Assembly: GCA_002400445.1 (NCBI GenBank)
Contig: DGQO01000181.1
Coordinates: 1 to 7,560 of the forward strand
Length of the DNA: 7,560 nucleotides
Reading direction: 5' to 3'
DNA from: Chitinophagaceae bacterium UBA4412
GTDB taxonomy: Bacteria > Bacteroidota > Bacteroidia > Chitinophagales > Chitinophagaceae
Both the position numbers and the translations under genes were made by a program. How positions within the stretch are numbered: position 1 is the stretch's first letter; every line of letters starts with the position of its first letter. Below are positions 1 to 6,962 of the stretch, in pieces. The notes under the pieces were generated by a model. It saw only the letters and a list, made by a program, of their open reading frames with translations. It did not search any database and was not told the origin of the DNA.

Positions 1-74
1 CGAACCATGGCGGAAAATCCCGGATCTGATTTGTAATGGGCGGCCTGATTAATTAACATAAATCGAGCTTGCAT
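1..74 (-). CDS. Possible 5' end of a gene running off the left edge
   Basis: An open frame begins at an ATG (74-72) and stays open to the window edge, giving 24 codons: MQARFMLINQAAHYKSDPGF, then SAMV. A second in-frame ATG lies at 59-57. An in-frame TAA at 89-87 lies upstream, so the start is within this stretch. The reading is protein-like and lies on the same strand as every other gene here. The short 'RFMLI' opening resembles the first beta strand of YCII-related (DGPF) proteins, but 24 residues cannot establish a family, so no function is assigned. It follows the NTF2-like gene by about 80 bases and could be cotranscribed with it, since I see no terminator between them. Plus-strand frames are also open for 11 to 16 codons from the edge, so a plus-strand gene ending near 36 or 52 is not excluded. 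Confidence 0.4.
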   Translation of the reverse strand, partial: MQARFMLINQAAHYKSDPGFSAMV

Positions 75-86
75 TTTCTGTTTTGG

Positions 87-131
87 TTACACTTCAGCCA
101 GGAAGGATAAATAGCCGGAATATTTTTTCAT
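87..131 (-). CDS. Possible 14-codon leader ORF
   Basis: An ATG at 131-129 opens a 14-residue frame (MKKYSGYLSFLAEV) that ends at the TAA at 89-87. It sits between the NTF2-like gene and the partial gene at the left edge, in the same frame as the latter, with 12 bases between the stop and the next ATG. Translation of such an ORF could couple to the downstream start. It is short enough to occur by chance. It shows no run of repeated amino-acid codons of the kind seen in classical attenuator leader peptides. Confidence 0.15.
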   Translation of the reverse strand: MKKYSGYLSFLAEV

Positions 132-154
132 AAAATTTATTTTTACATTGTTTA

Positions 155-604
155 CTAATTCATAACTGTTGAATGCAGTACTTTAATCTTCCACCTCTTT
201 TTCGCCTTTACTAAAACAACAGTTTCTAACCATTTTACATTTCCCTGCTTTCCATGCATGGTAAAGTCTGCCTGGTTATGGTAGGTAACCCAGGCAGTTT
301 TCTTACTAATGGTTGTGCTTATAAAATTGATGGTATTGATGCGGGTAAAATCTGTTGCAGTATTTAGCCTGATCGTCTTATTGATGAGTGTATCAAGATT
401 CCATACCTGGCCATTTTCATATAGCGCTATATCAGCAGTACAGGATAATTTAAGACTTACTGTATCCCGGTTTGATAAGGCATCAAACAAGTTGATGATG
501 GTTTGATGAACTGCGTTTTGGTCGCCGGATGTTGGCCGTTGGGCATGAAGAAGCCCTGTGCATGAAGCGAATAGAAGAAGGAGCCTTATTTTTTGTACTA
601 GCAA
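155..604 (-). CDS. Exported NTF2-like (SnoaL/DUF4440-type) protein
   Basis: This 149-residue protein has a signal peptide: K5 and R7, a hydrophobic run at about 8-18, and a likely signal peptidase I site after L-L-H-A21, leaving Q22 as the mature N-terminus. That cleavage pattern is common in Bacteroidota. The mature part of about 128 residues has the size and layout of the NTF2/SnoaL alpha+beta cone fold. It has an N-terminal helix with 'LFDALSNRD' (39-47), where families of this fold typically have a gene-product-dose motif (xxFdal..gD), then 'LYENGQVW' (61-68), and C-terminal strands with 'WVTYHNQADFTMHGKQG' (105-121), 'WLETVVLVKAKKRWKI' and 'VLHST'. Proteins of this kind are enzymes or ligand-binding domains; no catalytic residues can be assigned, so the substrate is unknown. 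The start is TTG at 604-602, because an in-frame TAA lies four codons upstream and no ATG precedes the signal peptide. It lies about 190 bases after the prolyl oligopeptidase gene, behind a terminator, so it probably has its own promoter. Confidence 0.82.
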   Translation of the reverse strand: MLVQKIRLLLLFASCTGLLHAQRPTSGDQNAVHQTIINLFDALSNRDTVSLKLSCTADIALYENGQVWNLDTLINKTIRLNTATDFTRINTINFISTTISKKTAWVTYHNQADFTMHGKQGNVKWLETVVLVKAKKRWKIKVLHSTVMN

Positions 605-660
605 TTTTCTATTTTAATGATTTGGGAAAAGAGCACATTGAGAGCATCATTCCTAATCTT

Positions 661-771
661 TTTAATATCATTCGTCGTAAAAATGAATGCGTATCGCCAC
701 TATTAAAGATGTTGATTGTCAAAATTTCCCACTTGCTTTCATGGGAGCAAATGGGAAACTTTAATATCATT
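661..771. repeat. 12-bp direct repeat flanking the terminator
   Basis: TTTAATATCATT occurs at 661-672 and again at 760-771, in the same orientation and 99 bases apart. One copy directly abuts the terminator hairpin at 725-758. The repeat is AT-rich in an AT-rich gap, so chance is a real alternative. It could also be a pair of protein-binding sites or the trace of a small duplication. Confidence 0.3.
725..758 (-). terminator. Hairpin terminator after the prolyl oligopeptidase gene
   Basis: The arms TTTCCCA (725-731) and TGGGAAA (752-758) pair perfectly. After one mismatch (C732/A751), TTGCT (733-737) pairs with AGCAA (746-750), leaving an 8-base loop. Read on the minus strand, the hairpin starts 35 bases after the peptidase stop codon and is followed by TTTTG, a short U-tract. 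It probably ends the peptidase transcript. The U-tract is modest, so termination may be partial and some reading into the NTF2-like gene is possible. Confidence 0.6.
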
Positions 772-793
772 GGATAGGCGTTTTTTTTAGAAC

Positions 794-2947
794 TTATTTT
801 TTAAGTTGAAAATCCGGGTGGCCACACTGCCATAAAACAAAGGCGAACTGATTGGCGAAATTGGCATAGGTCACCTCTTTGTCTTCGGTAAAGTGGCCAT
901 TGTCATAATTTATTTTAAGCAGCACAGGCTTTTGAGAACTGGTAGCATTTTGCAAGGCAGCGGCAAATTTTCCTGGCTGCCAGGCTACAACCCGTGGATC
1001 GTTCCAGCCACCCACAGCAATAACGGCCGGATATTTTGTTCCTTTTACCACATGCTGCATGCCGTCCATTTCATATAACGCCAGGCTTTCTACACTGTCT
1101 TTTATGGTGCCAAATTCCGGGATATTTACGGGCCCATTTGCACCAAATTCTAATCGCATTGCATTGGCGCATCCCACATTACAAATGGCTGCCGCAAAAA
1201 GGTCAGGCCTTTCTGTAATACTCCTGCTGATTAAAATTCCGCCGGCGCTGGTTCCTGTGCCTGCAAGTCTTTCGGGTGCGGTATATCCTTTTTGTACCAG
1301 GTATTCGGCGCAACTGATAAAGTCTTTCCAGGTATTTGGTTTGGTGGTTTTAAAACCGGCTTTGTACCAGGCCTCTCCTTTTTCGCTGCCACCACGCACA
1401 TGCGGATAGGCTACAACTACGCCTTTGACAGCAAGTGAATTCATCATGTCATTAAAATAAGGAGTAGCACTCATGCCATAAGCGCCATAGGCATCCATAA
1501 AGCATACATTAGAGCCATCCATTTTTATTCCCTTCTTATGTACAATGGAAAGAGGTATCATCACTCCATCATGTCCTTTTACTTCTACTTCTTCTGTAAC
1601 CAGCTCCTGGTAAGCTTTTGGATAGACAGCCGGCTTGTTCAAGTTGCTCGGGGTTAATGCTTCCGTGGATGCGTTGTAATTGAATTCTGTGAATGGCTTG
1701 TTCCATGATGTCATTTCCAGCAAACAATTATTTGATTTTGTATCAAAACACATTATCCAGGCTGTACCAGTAAAAGGTAATTTAACGTTGAAAGTTTTCT
1801 TTGTGGCAAAATTGTATTTCGAAATAAAAGAATTAATACCGTCGCTGTAAGTAATGAATAAATAATCTTTAGAAGAAGTAATGCCTTCAATGGTTTTATT
1901 TGCTTGTTCAGCAGCAATAGTGGAAGCGTTATTCCAATCGGGATTCTTTAAACTGGTACTAACTACTTTATAGTTTTTTGCATTGTTATAGGTTATGGCG
2001 TATGCATCATCTCCTTTTAAAACAATACCCCGTACGATCTTATCTGCAGGAGTGCACAAAACTTTCCAATTAATTTTCGCAGCATTAAATTCACTAATGG
2101 GCGCATAATATAATTTCATTTCATTTTGCACGGTCCCTTCGCCCGCAAATACATAATCAGGGGCATCTTTATCCAGCATCGCATAGGGATAAACAGCAGG
2201 ATCTATTTTCAGTTCCGGGTAGCTTCCATTACTGAAATAATCTTTATCCGTGGAGTTATCTGCATTCAAGACATGCTGCTTTGTTTTTGGACTTAATCTT
2301 GACGTAGGATCTTTGCTATCTGCCGACCTGATCCACATGTACAGGAAAGATTTGTTGTCAAAAGCCCATCCACCAAATCCGCCCGTGGCCGGAATAGCAT
2401 CTTTTGAGAATTTTTTGCTATCTACATCCAGGATTTTGATGGTAGAAACCTCAGCGCCCTGCTCCGAGTAAGCGATAGCTAATTTTTTTCCATCATAGCT
2501 TGGCGTTATACTTTGCACAGAAAGCGTTTTACCGGGAATATAGGTGGTGGGGTCAAAAAGTAATTGCTCCTGCCCATTCATACCCTGCCGGTAATATATT
2601 TTACCTACATTTTCTCCGGGCATTGTTTTACGATAAAATAGTCTTCCGTTTTCATAACGAAGTGAACCTATCATAGCTGGGGTAAGTTTATCCAGCTTTT
2701 TCCATTCGGCAATGAGTGCATCACGGCCATTTAGCGAGTTTAATATTCCATCCGTGTAAGTTGCCTGTTGTTTAAACCAGGTTTCCACTTCAGGCGTTTC
2801 AATGTGTTCGATCCAGCGATATGGATCATGATAAGTTACGCCAAAGTATGTATCGGTACTATCCACCGTCTTCGTTGCTGGGTAGTTAAACTGAGCTGAA
2901 GCTGATATGCTGATAATGCTGCAGCAAAAAATAATGAAGGATTTCAT
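794..2947 (-). CDS. Secreted prolyl oligopeptidase (peptidase family S9A)
   Basis: This 717-residue serine peptidase cleaves short peptides on the carboxyl side of proline. Residues 1-19 form a signal peptide ending S-A-S-A-Q, so it acts in the periplasm or outside the cell. The N-terminal S9 domain begins with the family signature DPYRWIE (41-47) and 'PEVETWFKQQ', and includes the seven-bladed propeller that restricts access to small substrates (about 75-435). The alpha/beta-hydrolase domain follows. The catalytic triad is visible: Ser567 in GTGTSAGG, Asp650 in GGWNDPRV and His685 in NYDNGHF. Arg652, two residues after Asp650, matches the arginine that binds the substrate carboxylate in the pig enzyme. 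The segments YGAYG (487-491), RGGSEKGEAWYKAG (518-531) and PEFGT (610-614) are also typical. The full length and intact triad argue for an active enzyme. ATG at 2947-2945 places the signal peptide exactly at the N-terminus. The gene appears monocistronic, with a long gap upstream and a hairpin downstream. Confidence 0.96.
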   Translation of the reverse strand: MKSFIIFCCSIISISASAQFNYPATKTVDSTDTYFGVTYHDPYRWIEHIETPEVETWFKQQATYTDGILNSLNGRDALIAEWKKLDKLTPAMIGSLRYENGRLFYRKTMPGENVGKIYYRQGMNGQEQLLFDPTTYIPGKTLSVQSITPSYDGKKLAIAYSEQGAEVSTIKILDVDSKKFSKDAIPATGGFGGWAFDNKSFLYMWIRSADSKDPTSRLSPKTKQHVLNADNSTDKDYFSNGSYPELKIDPAVYPYAMLDKDAPDYVFAGEGTVQNEMKLYYAPISEFNAAKINWKVLCTPADKIVRGIVLKGDDAYAITYNNAKNYKVVSTSLKNPDWNNASTIAAEQANKTIEGITSSKDYLFITYSDGINSFISKYNFATKKTFNVKLPFTGTAWIMCFDTKSNNCLLEMTSWNKPFTEFNYNASTEALTPSNLNKPAVYPKAYQELVTEEVEVKGHDGVMIPLSIVHKKGIKMDGSNVCFMDAYGAYGMSATPYFNDMMNSLAVKGVVVAYPHVRGGSEKGEAWYKAGFKTTKPNTWKDFISCAEYLVQKGYTAPERLAGTGTSAGGILISRSITERPDLFAAAICNVGCANAMRLEFGANGPVNIPEFGTIKDSVESLALYEMDGMQHVVKGTKYPAVIAVGGWNDPRVVAWQPGKFAAALQNATSSQKPVLLKINYDNGHFTEDKEVTYANFANQFAFVLWQCGHPDFQLKK

Positions 2948-3943
2948 GATTGAGTTTTATGATGATGAAAGTTGTATATAAAAAATAGCACTATTTCTCT
3001 CTTTGCTGGTATTTGCATAGTATAGAAAGGGATGGCAGAACAAGGATTAAAAACAGCAGGCTCGCAACGATCTACCTGTATCCTTATAACTAACTGCCAC
3101 TTTCACTCAGTAAGTATCAACGATACCACGCTCCAGTCTGGCGGTAAAAATGGCGATTTCAATACCAGGCATTTCGCAGAAAATTGGATGCAGTCTGCCA
3201 TTGGAAGCAAGATTCCGGGCATTGGTTTACCACAGCTTTCTAAAAGCAAGGTTTTTAAGTAGGAAAAGGATCTGTGCAAAAAGACAGGGTACAAAATGGG
3301 AGGAGAAACGGTTCCGGGCAACCGTTTTAAGCTAATATTCGTATCTAAAAACCATTGGAATATAATAACTACACTACGGGCTCGAAATCCCCAGCGTTAT
3401 TTTAAGGAAACCACATTGCAGGGTTATGCCTGCTACGAAAGAATAGCAAAGATTTTATAAACAAATGGTAATACACATTTTGTCTCATTATCTGGAAAAG
3501 AATATGGGTGGGGCAAAAAGCTAAATTGAAAGTAGGAAATTTTGTTTGCATTAAAATAAAATCGTATTTTTTTTAGTTGGTATAATTTGCTGCTTTCTGT
3601 TTCTATCGCCACGGCAGAAAGACAGGTAACACAACCCGAACAGAAAAATTCTGGTTGCCGGCGAAGATGTCTATACCGTTTGAAACCCGCTTCACAACTG
3701 CTTTTTAAAAGACTGACAGTGTAAATCGCACCGTCATTTTCCCTGCTAATCAGGGGTTGTAAATGATCCGTCCTCCAGATTTTTTTGGATCAGCAAAAAG
3801 AAAAATCGCAAAAGTCTTCAGCTTAGCGGAGATATCGGGATAAGATCAATTATGGCGAAAACCATACGGTTCAGGCTAGACGAATAGAAGACCTTTTAGT
3901 CTTTAACTGCATTTCTCATGTTATCTGTTGCGAGGAGGGCTGC
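2948..3943. other. Intergenic region of about 1 kb with no recognisable gene
   Basis: No frame on either strand gives a convincing protein here. The longest are two overlapping, opposed frames at 3032-3262 (+) and 3103-3321 (-), both without recognisable motifs. The rest is broken by stops at roughly random spacing. Visible structure is limited to small hairpins: 3306-3327 (8 bp), 3418-3433 (5 bp), 3593-3621 (7 bp, 15-base loop) and 3741-3755 (5 bp). There is also an AT-rich patch at 3541-3590 containing a TATAAT-like element at 3581-3586. I find no tRNA, rRNA, CRISPR array or recognisable insertion-sequence ends. The part just before 2947 should hold the peptidase promoter, but I could not place an exact TAnnTTTG -7 element of the Bacteroidota type. 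Decayed sequence is the simplest reading. Confidence 0.6.
3306..3327. other. 8-bp perfect hairpin, possible weak terminator
   Basis: AAACGGTT (3306-3313) and AACCGTTT (3320-3327) form a perfect 8-bp stem around a 6-base loop (CCGGGC). A run of four T's closes the plus-strand side, partly inside the stem, so it could act as a weak plus-strand terminator. It lies about 45 bases after the 3032-3262 plus-strand frame, but that frame is itself unconvincing. The function is unknown. Confidence 0.3.
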
Positions 3944-3976
3944 ATAAAAAAAGAGCCCGGTATAAAAATACCGGGC
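3944..3976 (-). terminator. Rho-independent terminator of the PPDK transcript
   Basis: The arms GCCCGGTAT (3955-3963) and ATACCGGGC (3968-3976) form a perfect 9-bp GC-rich stem with an AAAA loop. On the minus strand the hairpin is followed directly by TCTTTTTTTATG, a strong U-tract. It is the first terminator after the PPDK stop codon, which is 178 bases upstream on that strand. The plus strand has no T-run after the hairpin, so it works in the minus direction only. This is the clearest terminator in the window. Confidence 0.88.
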
Positions 3977-4154
3977 GGAGTTGAGAGAGGATCAATTTTC
4001 CAAATAGCTTAAATCGGAATCGTATTAAAACCGTTCTGCAACGTCGAATTCCAACCGGCCAGTTGCCGTGCGGCAGGGCCTCGCTTATTTGGTTCTCCAA
4101 TTGAGACCAATTGGAGTATTGTGCTTTTAGTTTCTAGCTTATCAATAACTACGT
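3977..4154 (-). other. PPDK 3' untranslated region with stem-loops
   Basis: This stretch separates the PPDK stop codon from its terminator and is unusually long for a bacterial 3' UTR. It contains a perfect 9-bp hairpin with a 4-base loop (4095-4103 pairing with 4108-4116). It also holds a nested structure in which GGCC (4057-4060) pairs with GGCC (4077-4080) around TGCC/GGCA (4064-4067 with 4072-4075). Together with the strong terminator this could be a 3'-UTR-derived small RNA. The same bases contain a minus-strand open frame ending at TAA 4011-4009 that lacks an ATG. Neither reading is proven. Confidence 0.4.
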
Positions 4155-6908
4155 TTATTTTCTTGGATATTGTAATGCGGCCTGAGCTGCTGCGAGCCTG
4201 GCAATTGGCACACGGAATGGAGAACAGCTCACATAGTTCATCCCCATCCGGTGGCAGAACACTACGCTATCCGGGTCACCACCATGCTCACCACAAATAC
4301 CAATCTTCAGGTTTGGTTTTGTTTTCCTACCCCGCTCTACACCAAGCTTGATCAATTCGCCCACACCGCTCTGATCAATTGTTTGGAACGGATCGGCTGC
4401 CAGGAGTTTCAGGTCAAGGTATTTAGGCAGGAAGCCGCCGATATCATCCCGGCTAAAACCAAAACTCATTTGTGTAAGGTCATTGGTACCAAAGCTGAAA
4501 AAGTCTGCTTCTTCTGCCATGCTGTCTGCCTTGAGGGCAGCCCTTGGAATTTCGATCATGGTGCCATACAGGTAAGGAATTTTCTTCACGCCGTATTTCT
4601 CACAAACTTCTTTATAAACAATGTCTACAATTGCTTTTTGATGGCGCAGTTCGTGCTTACCGCAGGTAACAGGCACCATAATTTCGGGCATCACCTTTTT
4701 ACCTTTTTTAGTGAGCTCTACAGCGGCTTCAAAAATAGCCCTGATCTGCATTTCTGTAATTTCCGGGTAGCTGATACCAAGGCGTACACCGCGGTGGCCC
4801 AGCATGGGATTATTTTCGTGTAAAGCAAGCACACGGCGCTTTAAAACACTCATGCTCACACCAAGTTCTTTGCTCAATTCCTGCAGTTTCGCTGCATCAT
4901 GCGGTACAAACTCATGCAATGGCGGATCGAGCAAGCGAATGGTAACCGGATGGCCTGCCATAACATCAAGTGTTTCTTTGATGTCTTTTTTCACATATTT
5001 GAACAAACCATTCAGTGCTTCCCGGCGCTCTTTCTCCGTTTTACTTACAATCATTTTGCGAAGTAAAAACAAGGGTTCATCGCTTCCTACGCCATAAAAC
5101 ATATGTTCTGTACGAAACAAGCCGATACCTTCTGCACCAAACTTTACGCCTGTAGTTGCATCTTCAGGCGTTTCAGCATTTGTGCGCACACCCATTACTT
5201 TGGTTTTATCTACCAGTTTCATCAGGTTTTTGTAAGACAGGTTTTTTTCCAGGTCCACATCCACGAGTGGAAGACTTCCTTTGTACACAAAACCTTTTGT
5301 ACCATCCAGGCTCAACCAATCGCCTTCATGAATGAGCGAACCATCATTAGCCTTAAAGGATTTTGTTTCAGCATGTATTTCAATATCCGTACATCCTACG
5401 ATGCAACACTTACCCCAGCCTCTTGCTACCAATGCTGCATGAGATGTCATACCGCCTTTGGTCGTTAAAATGGCCTGGCTTTTATGCATACCATCCACAT
5501 CTTCCGGAGAGGTTTCTTCCCTTACCAGGATTACCTGCTCGCCTTTGGCAGCCCACTCTACGGCTTCATGAGAAGTAAATACCACACGGCCTTTTGCACC
5601 GCCGGGTCCGGCAGGCAAACCCTTAGCGATCGGTCTCGTTACTTTTTGAACATCAGGATCCAACATCGGTAAGAGGAGTTCTACCAATTGATTTGGGGCC
5701 ACACGCATTACAGCCGTTTGCCGATCAATTGATTTGGCATTGTACATATCACTTGCAATACGCACGGCCGCAATACCATTACGCTTACCTATGCGGCATT
5801 GTAGCATATACAGTTTTCCTTTTTCAATGGTAAACTCAATGTCCTGCATGTCTTTATAATGGCGTTCCAACCTTTTTTGAATGTCATACAGTTCTTTATA
5901 AGGCTTAGGCATCAGCTCTTCTAATGTAGGCAAGTCGCGGCTATGATCATTTTTAGAATAATCATTCACGGGTGCGGGCGTGCGTATACCGGCTACCACA
6001 TCTTCTCCCTGAGCATTGAGCAGGTACTCCCCATAGAAATGATTTTCGCCTGTGCCTGGGTTACGGGTAAATGCAACACCTGTTGCGCTATCGTCTCCCA
6101 TATTGCCAAACACCATGGCCTGCACGTTTACAGCAGTTCCCCACTCATCGGGAATTTTTTCGATGCGGCGATATTCTACGGCACGCTTACCACTCCAACT
6201 GGCAAATACAGCACCGATACTGCCCCAGAGTTGTTCCTGTGGATTTTCTGGAAAGGGCTTGCCCAGCACTTTTATAATAGTGGCTTTAAAATCTTTAACC
6301 AGGGCCTTCAAATCGTCAACAGTAAGATCTGTATCGATTTTATAACCTTTCTTTTCTTTTAGTTTCTCCAGCTTCTCATCCAATTGTTTACGGATGCCTT
6401 TGCCGGGTTTCACTTCTATGCCTGCGGCTTTTTCCATCACCACATCAGCATACATCATGATGAGGCGGCGATATGCATCATAAGCAAAGCGTGCGTCGCC
6501 AGATTGTGCAATTACACCTTCAATTGTTTTTTCATTCAGGCCGATATCCAGTACTGTTTCCATCATGCCCGGCATTGATTTACGTGCACCACTGCGCACG
6601 GAAACAAGGAGTGGATTTTTTACATCACCAAACTTTTTGCCCATTTCCTTTTCTACGGCCAGCATGGCTTTTTGTGCCTGTGCTAATAATTCCGGGGGAT
6701 ATTTTCTTTTATTATTATAGTAATAAGTGCACACATCTGTGGTGAGGGTAAAGCCCGGGGGTACCGGTAATTTCAAATTAGGATGCCCCGCCATTTCAGC
6801 GAGGTTAGCGCCTTTACCACCGAGTAAGTTTTTCATTGATTCGTTTCCGTCTGCTTTTCCGCCTCCGAAATAATATACATACTTCGAAGATTTTTTCTGT
6901 AGTGCCAT
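4155..6908 (-). CDS. ppdK: Pyruvate, phosphate dikinase
   Basis: This 917-residue cytoplasmic enzyme interconverts pyruvate, ATP and phosphate with phosphoenolpyruvate, AMP and pyrophosphate. It can serve glycolysis or gluconeogenesis. All three domains are complete. The N-terminal ATP-grasp domain (about 10-380) carries GGKGANLAEM (30-39), SVRSGARKSMPGMMETVL (103-120) and the Q-C-R-I-G-K-R segment (370-376). The swivelling phosphohistidine domain (about 430-540) carries TTKGGMTSHAA with the phosphorylated His490; Thr488 is the position modified by the regulatory kinase/phosphorylase in plant enzymes. The C-terminal PEP/pyruvate TIM barrel (about 560-917) carries FRTEH (Arg599), IRLLDPPLHEF (Arg658), MIEIPRA (Glu786), SFGTNDLTQ (Asn809, Asp810) and the active-site Cys872 in ICGEHGGD. 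Length and motifs separate it from PEP synthase and enzyme I of the PTS. ATG at 6908-6906 starts just before the first conserved glycine-rich motif. Only about 46 bases separate it from the upstream terminator. Confidence 0.98.
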   Translation of the reverse strand: MALQKKSSKYVYYFGGGKADGNESMKNLLGGKGANLAEMAGHPNLKLPVPPGFTLTTDVCTYYYNNKRKYPPELLAQAQKAMLAVEKEMGKKFGDVKNPLLVSVRSGARKSMPGMMETVLDIGLNEKTIEGVIAQSGDARFAYDAYRRLIMMYADVVMEKAAGIEVKPGKGIRKQLDEKLEKLKEKKGYKIDTDLTVDDLKALVKDFKATIIKVLGKPFPENPQEQLWGSIGAVFASWSGKRAVEYRRIEKIPDEWGTAVNVQAMVFGNMGDDSATGVAFTRNPGTGENHFYGEYLLNAQGEDVVAGIRTPAPVNDYSKNDHSRDLPTLEELMPKPYKELYDIQKRLERHYKDMQDIEFTIEKGKLYMLQCRIGKRNGIAAVRIASDMYNAKSIDRQTAVMRVAPNQLVELLLPMLDPDVQKVTRPIAKGLPAGPGGAKGRVVFTSHEAVEWAAKGEQVILVREETSPEDVDGMHKSQAILTTKGGMTSHAALVARGWGKCCIVGCTDIEIHAETKSFKANDGSLIHEGDWLSLDGTKGFVYKGSLPLVDVDLEKNLSYKNLMKLVDKTKVMGVRTNAETPEDATTGVKFGAEGIGLFRTEHMFYGVGSDEPLFLLRKMIVSKTEKERREALNGLFKYVKKDIKETLDVMAGHPVTIRLLDPPLHEFVPHDAAKLQELSKELGVSMSVLKRRVLALHENNPMLGHRGVRLGISYPEITEMQIRAIFEAAVELTKKGKKVMPEIMVPVTCGKHELRHQKAIVDIVYKEVCEKYGVKKIPYLYGTMIEIPRAALKADSMAEEADFFSFGTNDLTQMSFGFSRDDIGGFLPKYLDLKLLAADPFQTIDQSGVGELIKLGVERGRKTKPNLKIGICGEHGGDPDSVVFCHRMGMNYVSCSPFRVPIARLAAAQAALQYPRK

Positions 6909-6950
6909 GTAATTTTTTGTTATTGATGTAAAAAAATAAATCCTGAAAAA

Positions 6951-6962
6951 GAAACCGGTTTC
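6951..6962. promoter_or_regulatory. 12-bp perfect palindrome GAAACCGGTTTC upstream of PPDK
   Basis: GAAACCGGTTTC is its own reverse complement. It overlaps the left arm and the T-tract side of the terminator hairpin. GAAACCGG recurs in direct orientation at 6976-6983. Such symmetry fits a dimeric regulator site, or an alternative RNA fold that competes with the terminator. It may equally be a by-product of the terminator sequence. Confidence 0.25.

Noticed and set aside
560..571. F-A-S-C in the signal peptide of the NTF2-like protein as a lipobox
   Set aside because: Phe is unusual at -3. Six residues later the sequence L-H-A-Q gives a much better signal peptidase I site, typical of this phylum.
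529..777. 82-codon plus-strand open frame
   Set aside because: It runs antisense through the start of the NTF2-like gene and the terminator hairpin, and shows no recognisable motif.
1059..1409. 116-codon plus-strand open frame inside the peptidase gene
   Set aside because: It is antisense to the catalytic domain of the prolyl oligopeptidase, where the minus-strand motifs are clear.
3032..3262. 76-codon plus-strand open frame considered as a small gene
   Set aside because: It has no motif or recognisable homology and overlaps a similar-length minus-strand frame (3103-3321). Neither can be preferred, so it is reported only as a possible repeat.
3376..3392. T-arm-like sequence around GGGCTCGAAATCCC, possible tRNA
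   Set aside because: The loop is eight bases rather than seven, the stem is short, and no matching anticodon arm or acceptor stem is found on either strand.
3581..3588. TATAAT-like element as a plus-strand promoter
   Set aside because: It does not match the Bacteroidota TAnnTTTG spacing and no convincing transcript unit follows. It is mentioned only as part of the gap description.
3741..3755. CCCTG/CAGGG hairpin as a terminator
   Set aside because: The stem is only 5 bp, and neither strand has a U-tract directly after the hairpin in the right direction.
4251..4823. 190-codon plus-strand open frame
   Set aside because: It lies wholly antisense to the conserved C-terminal half of PPDK. Its product is rich in Cys, His and Phe with no domain pattern, as expected of a shadow frame.
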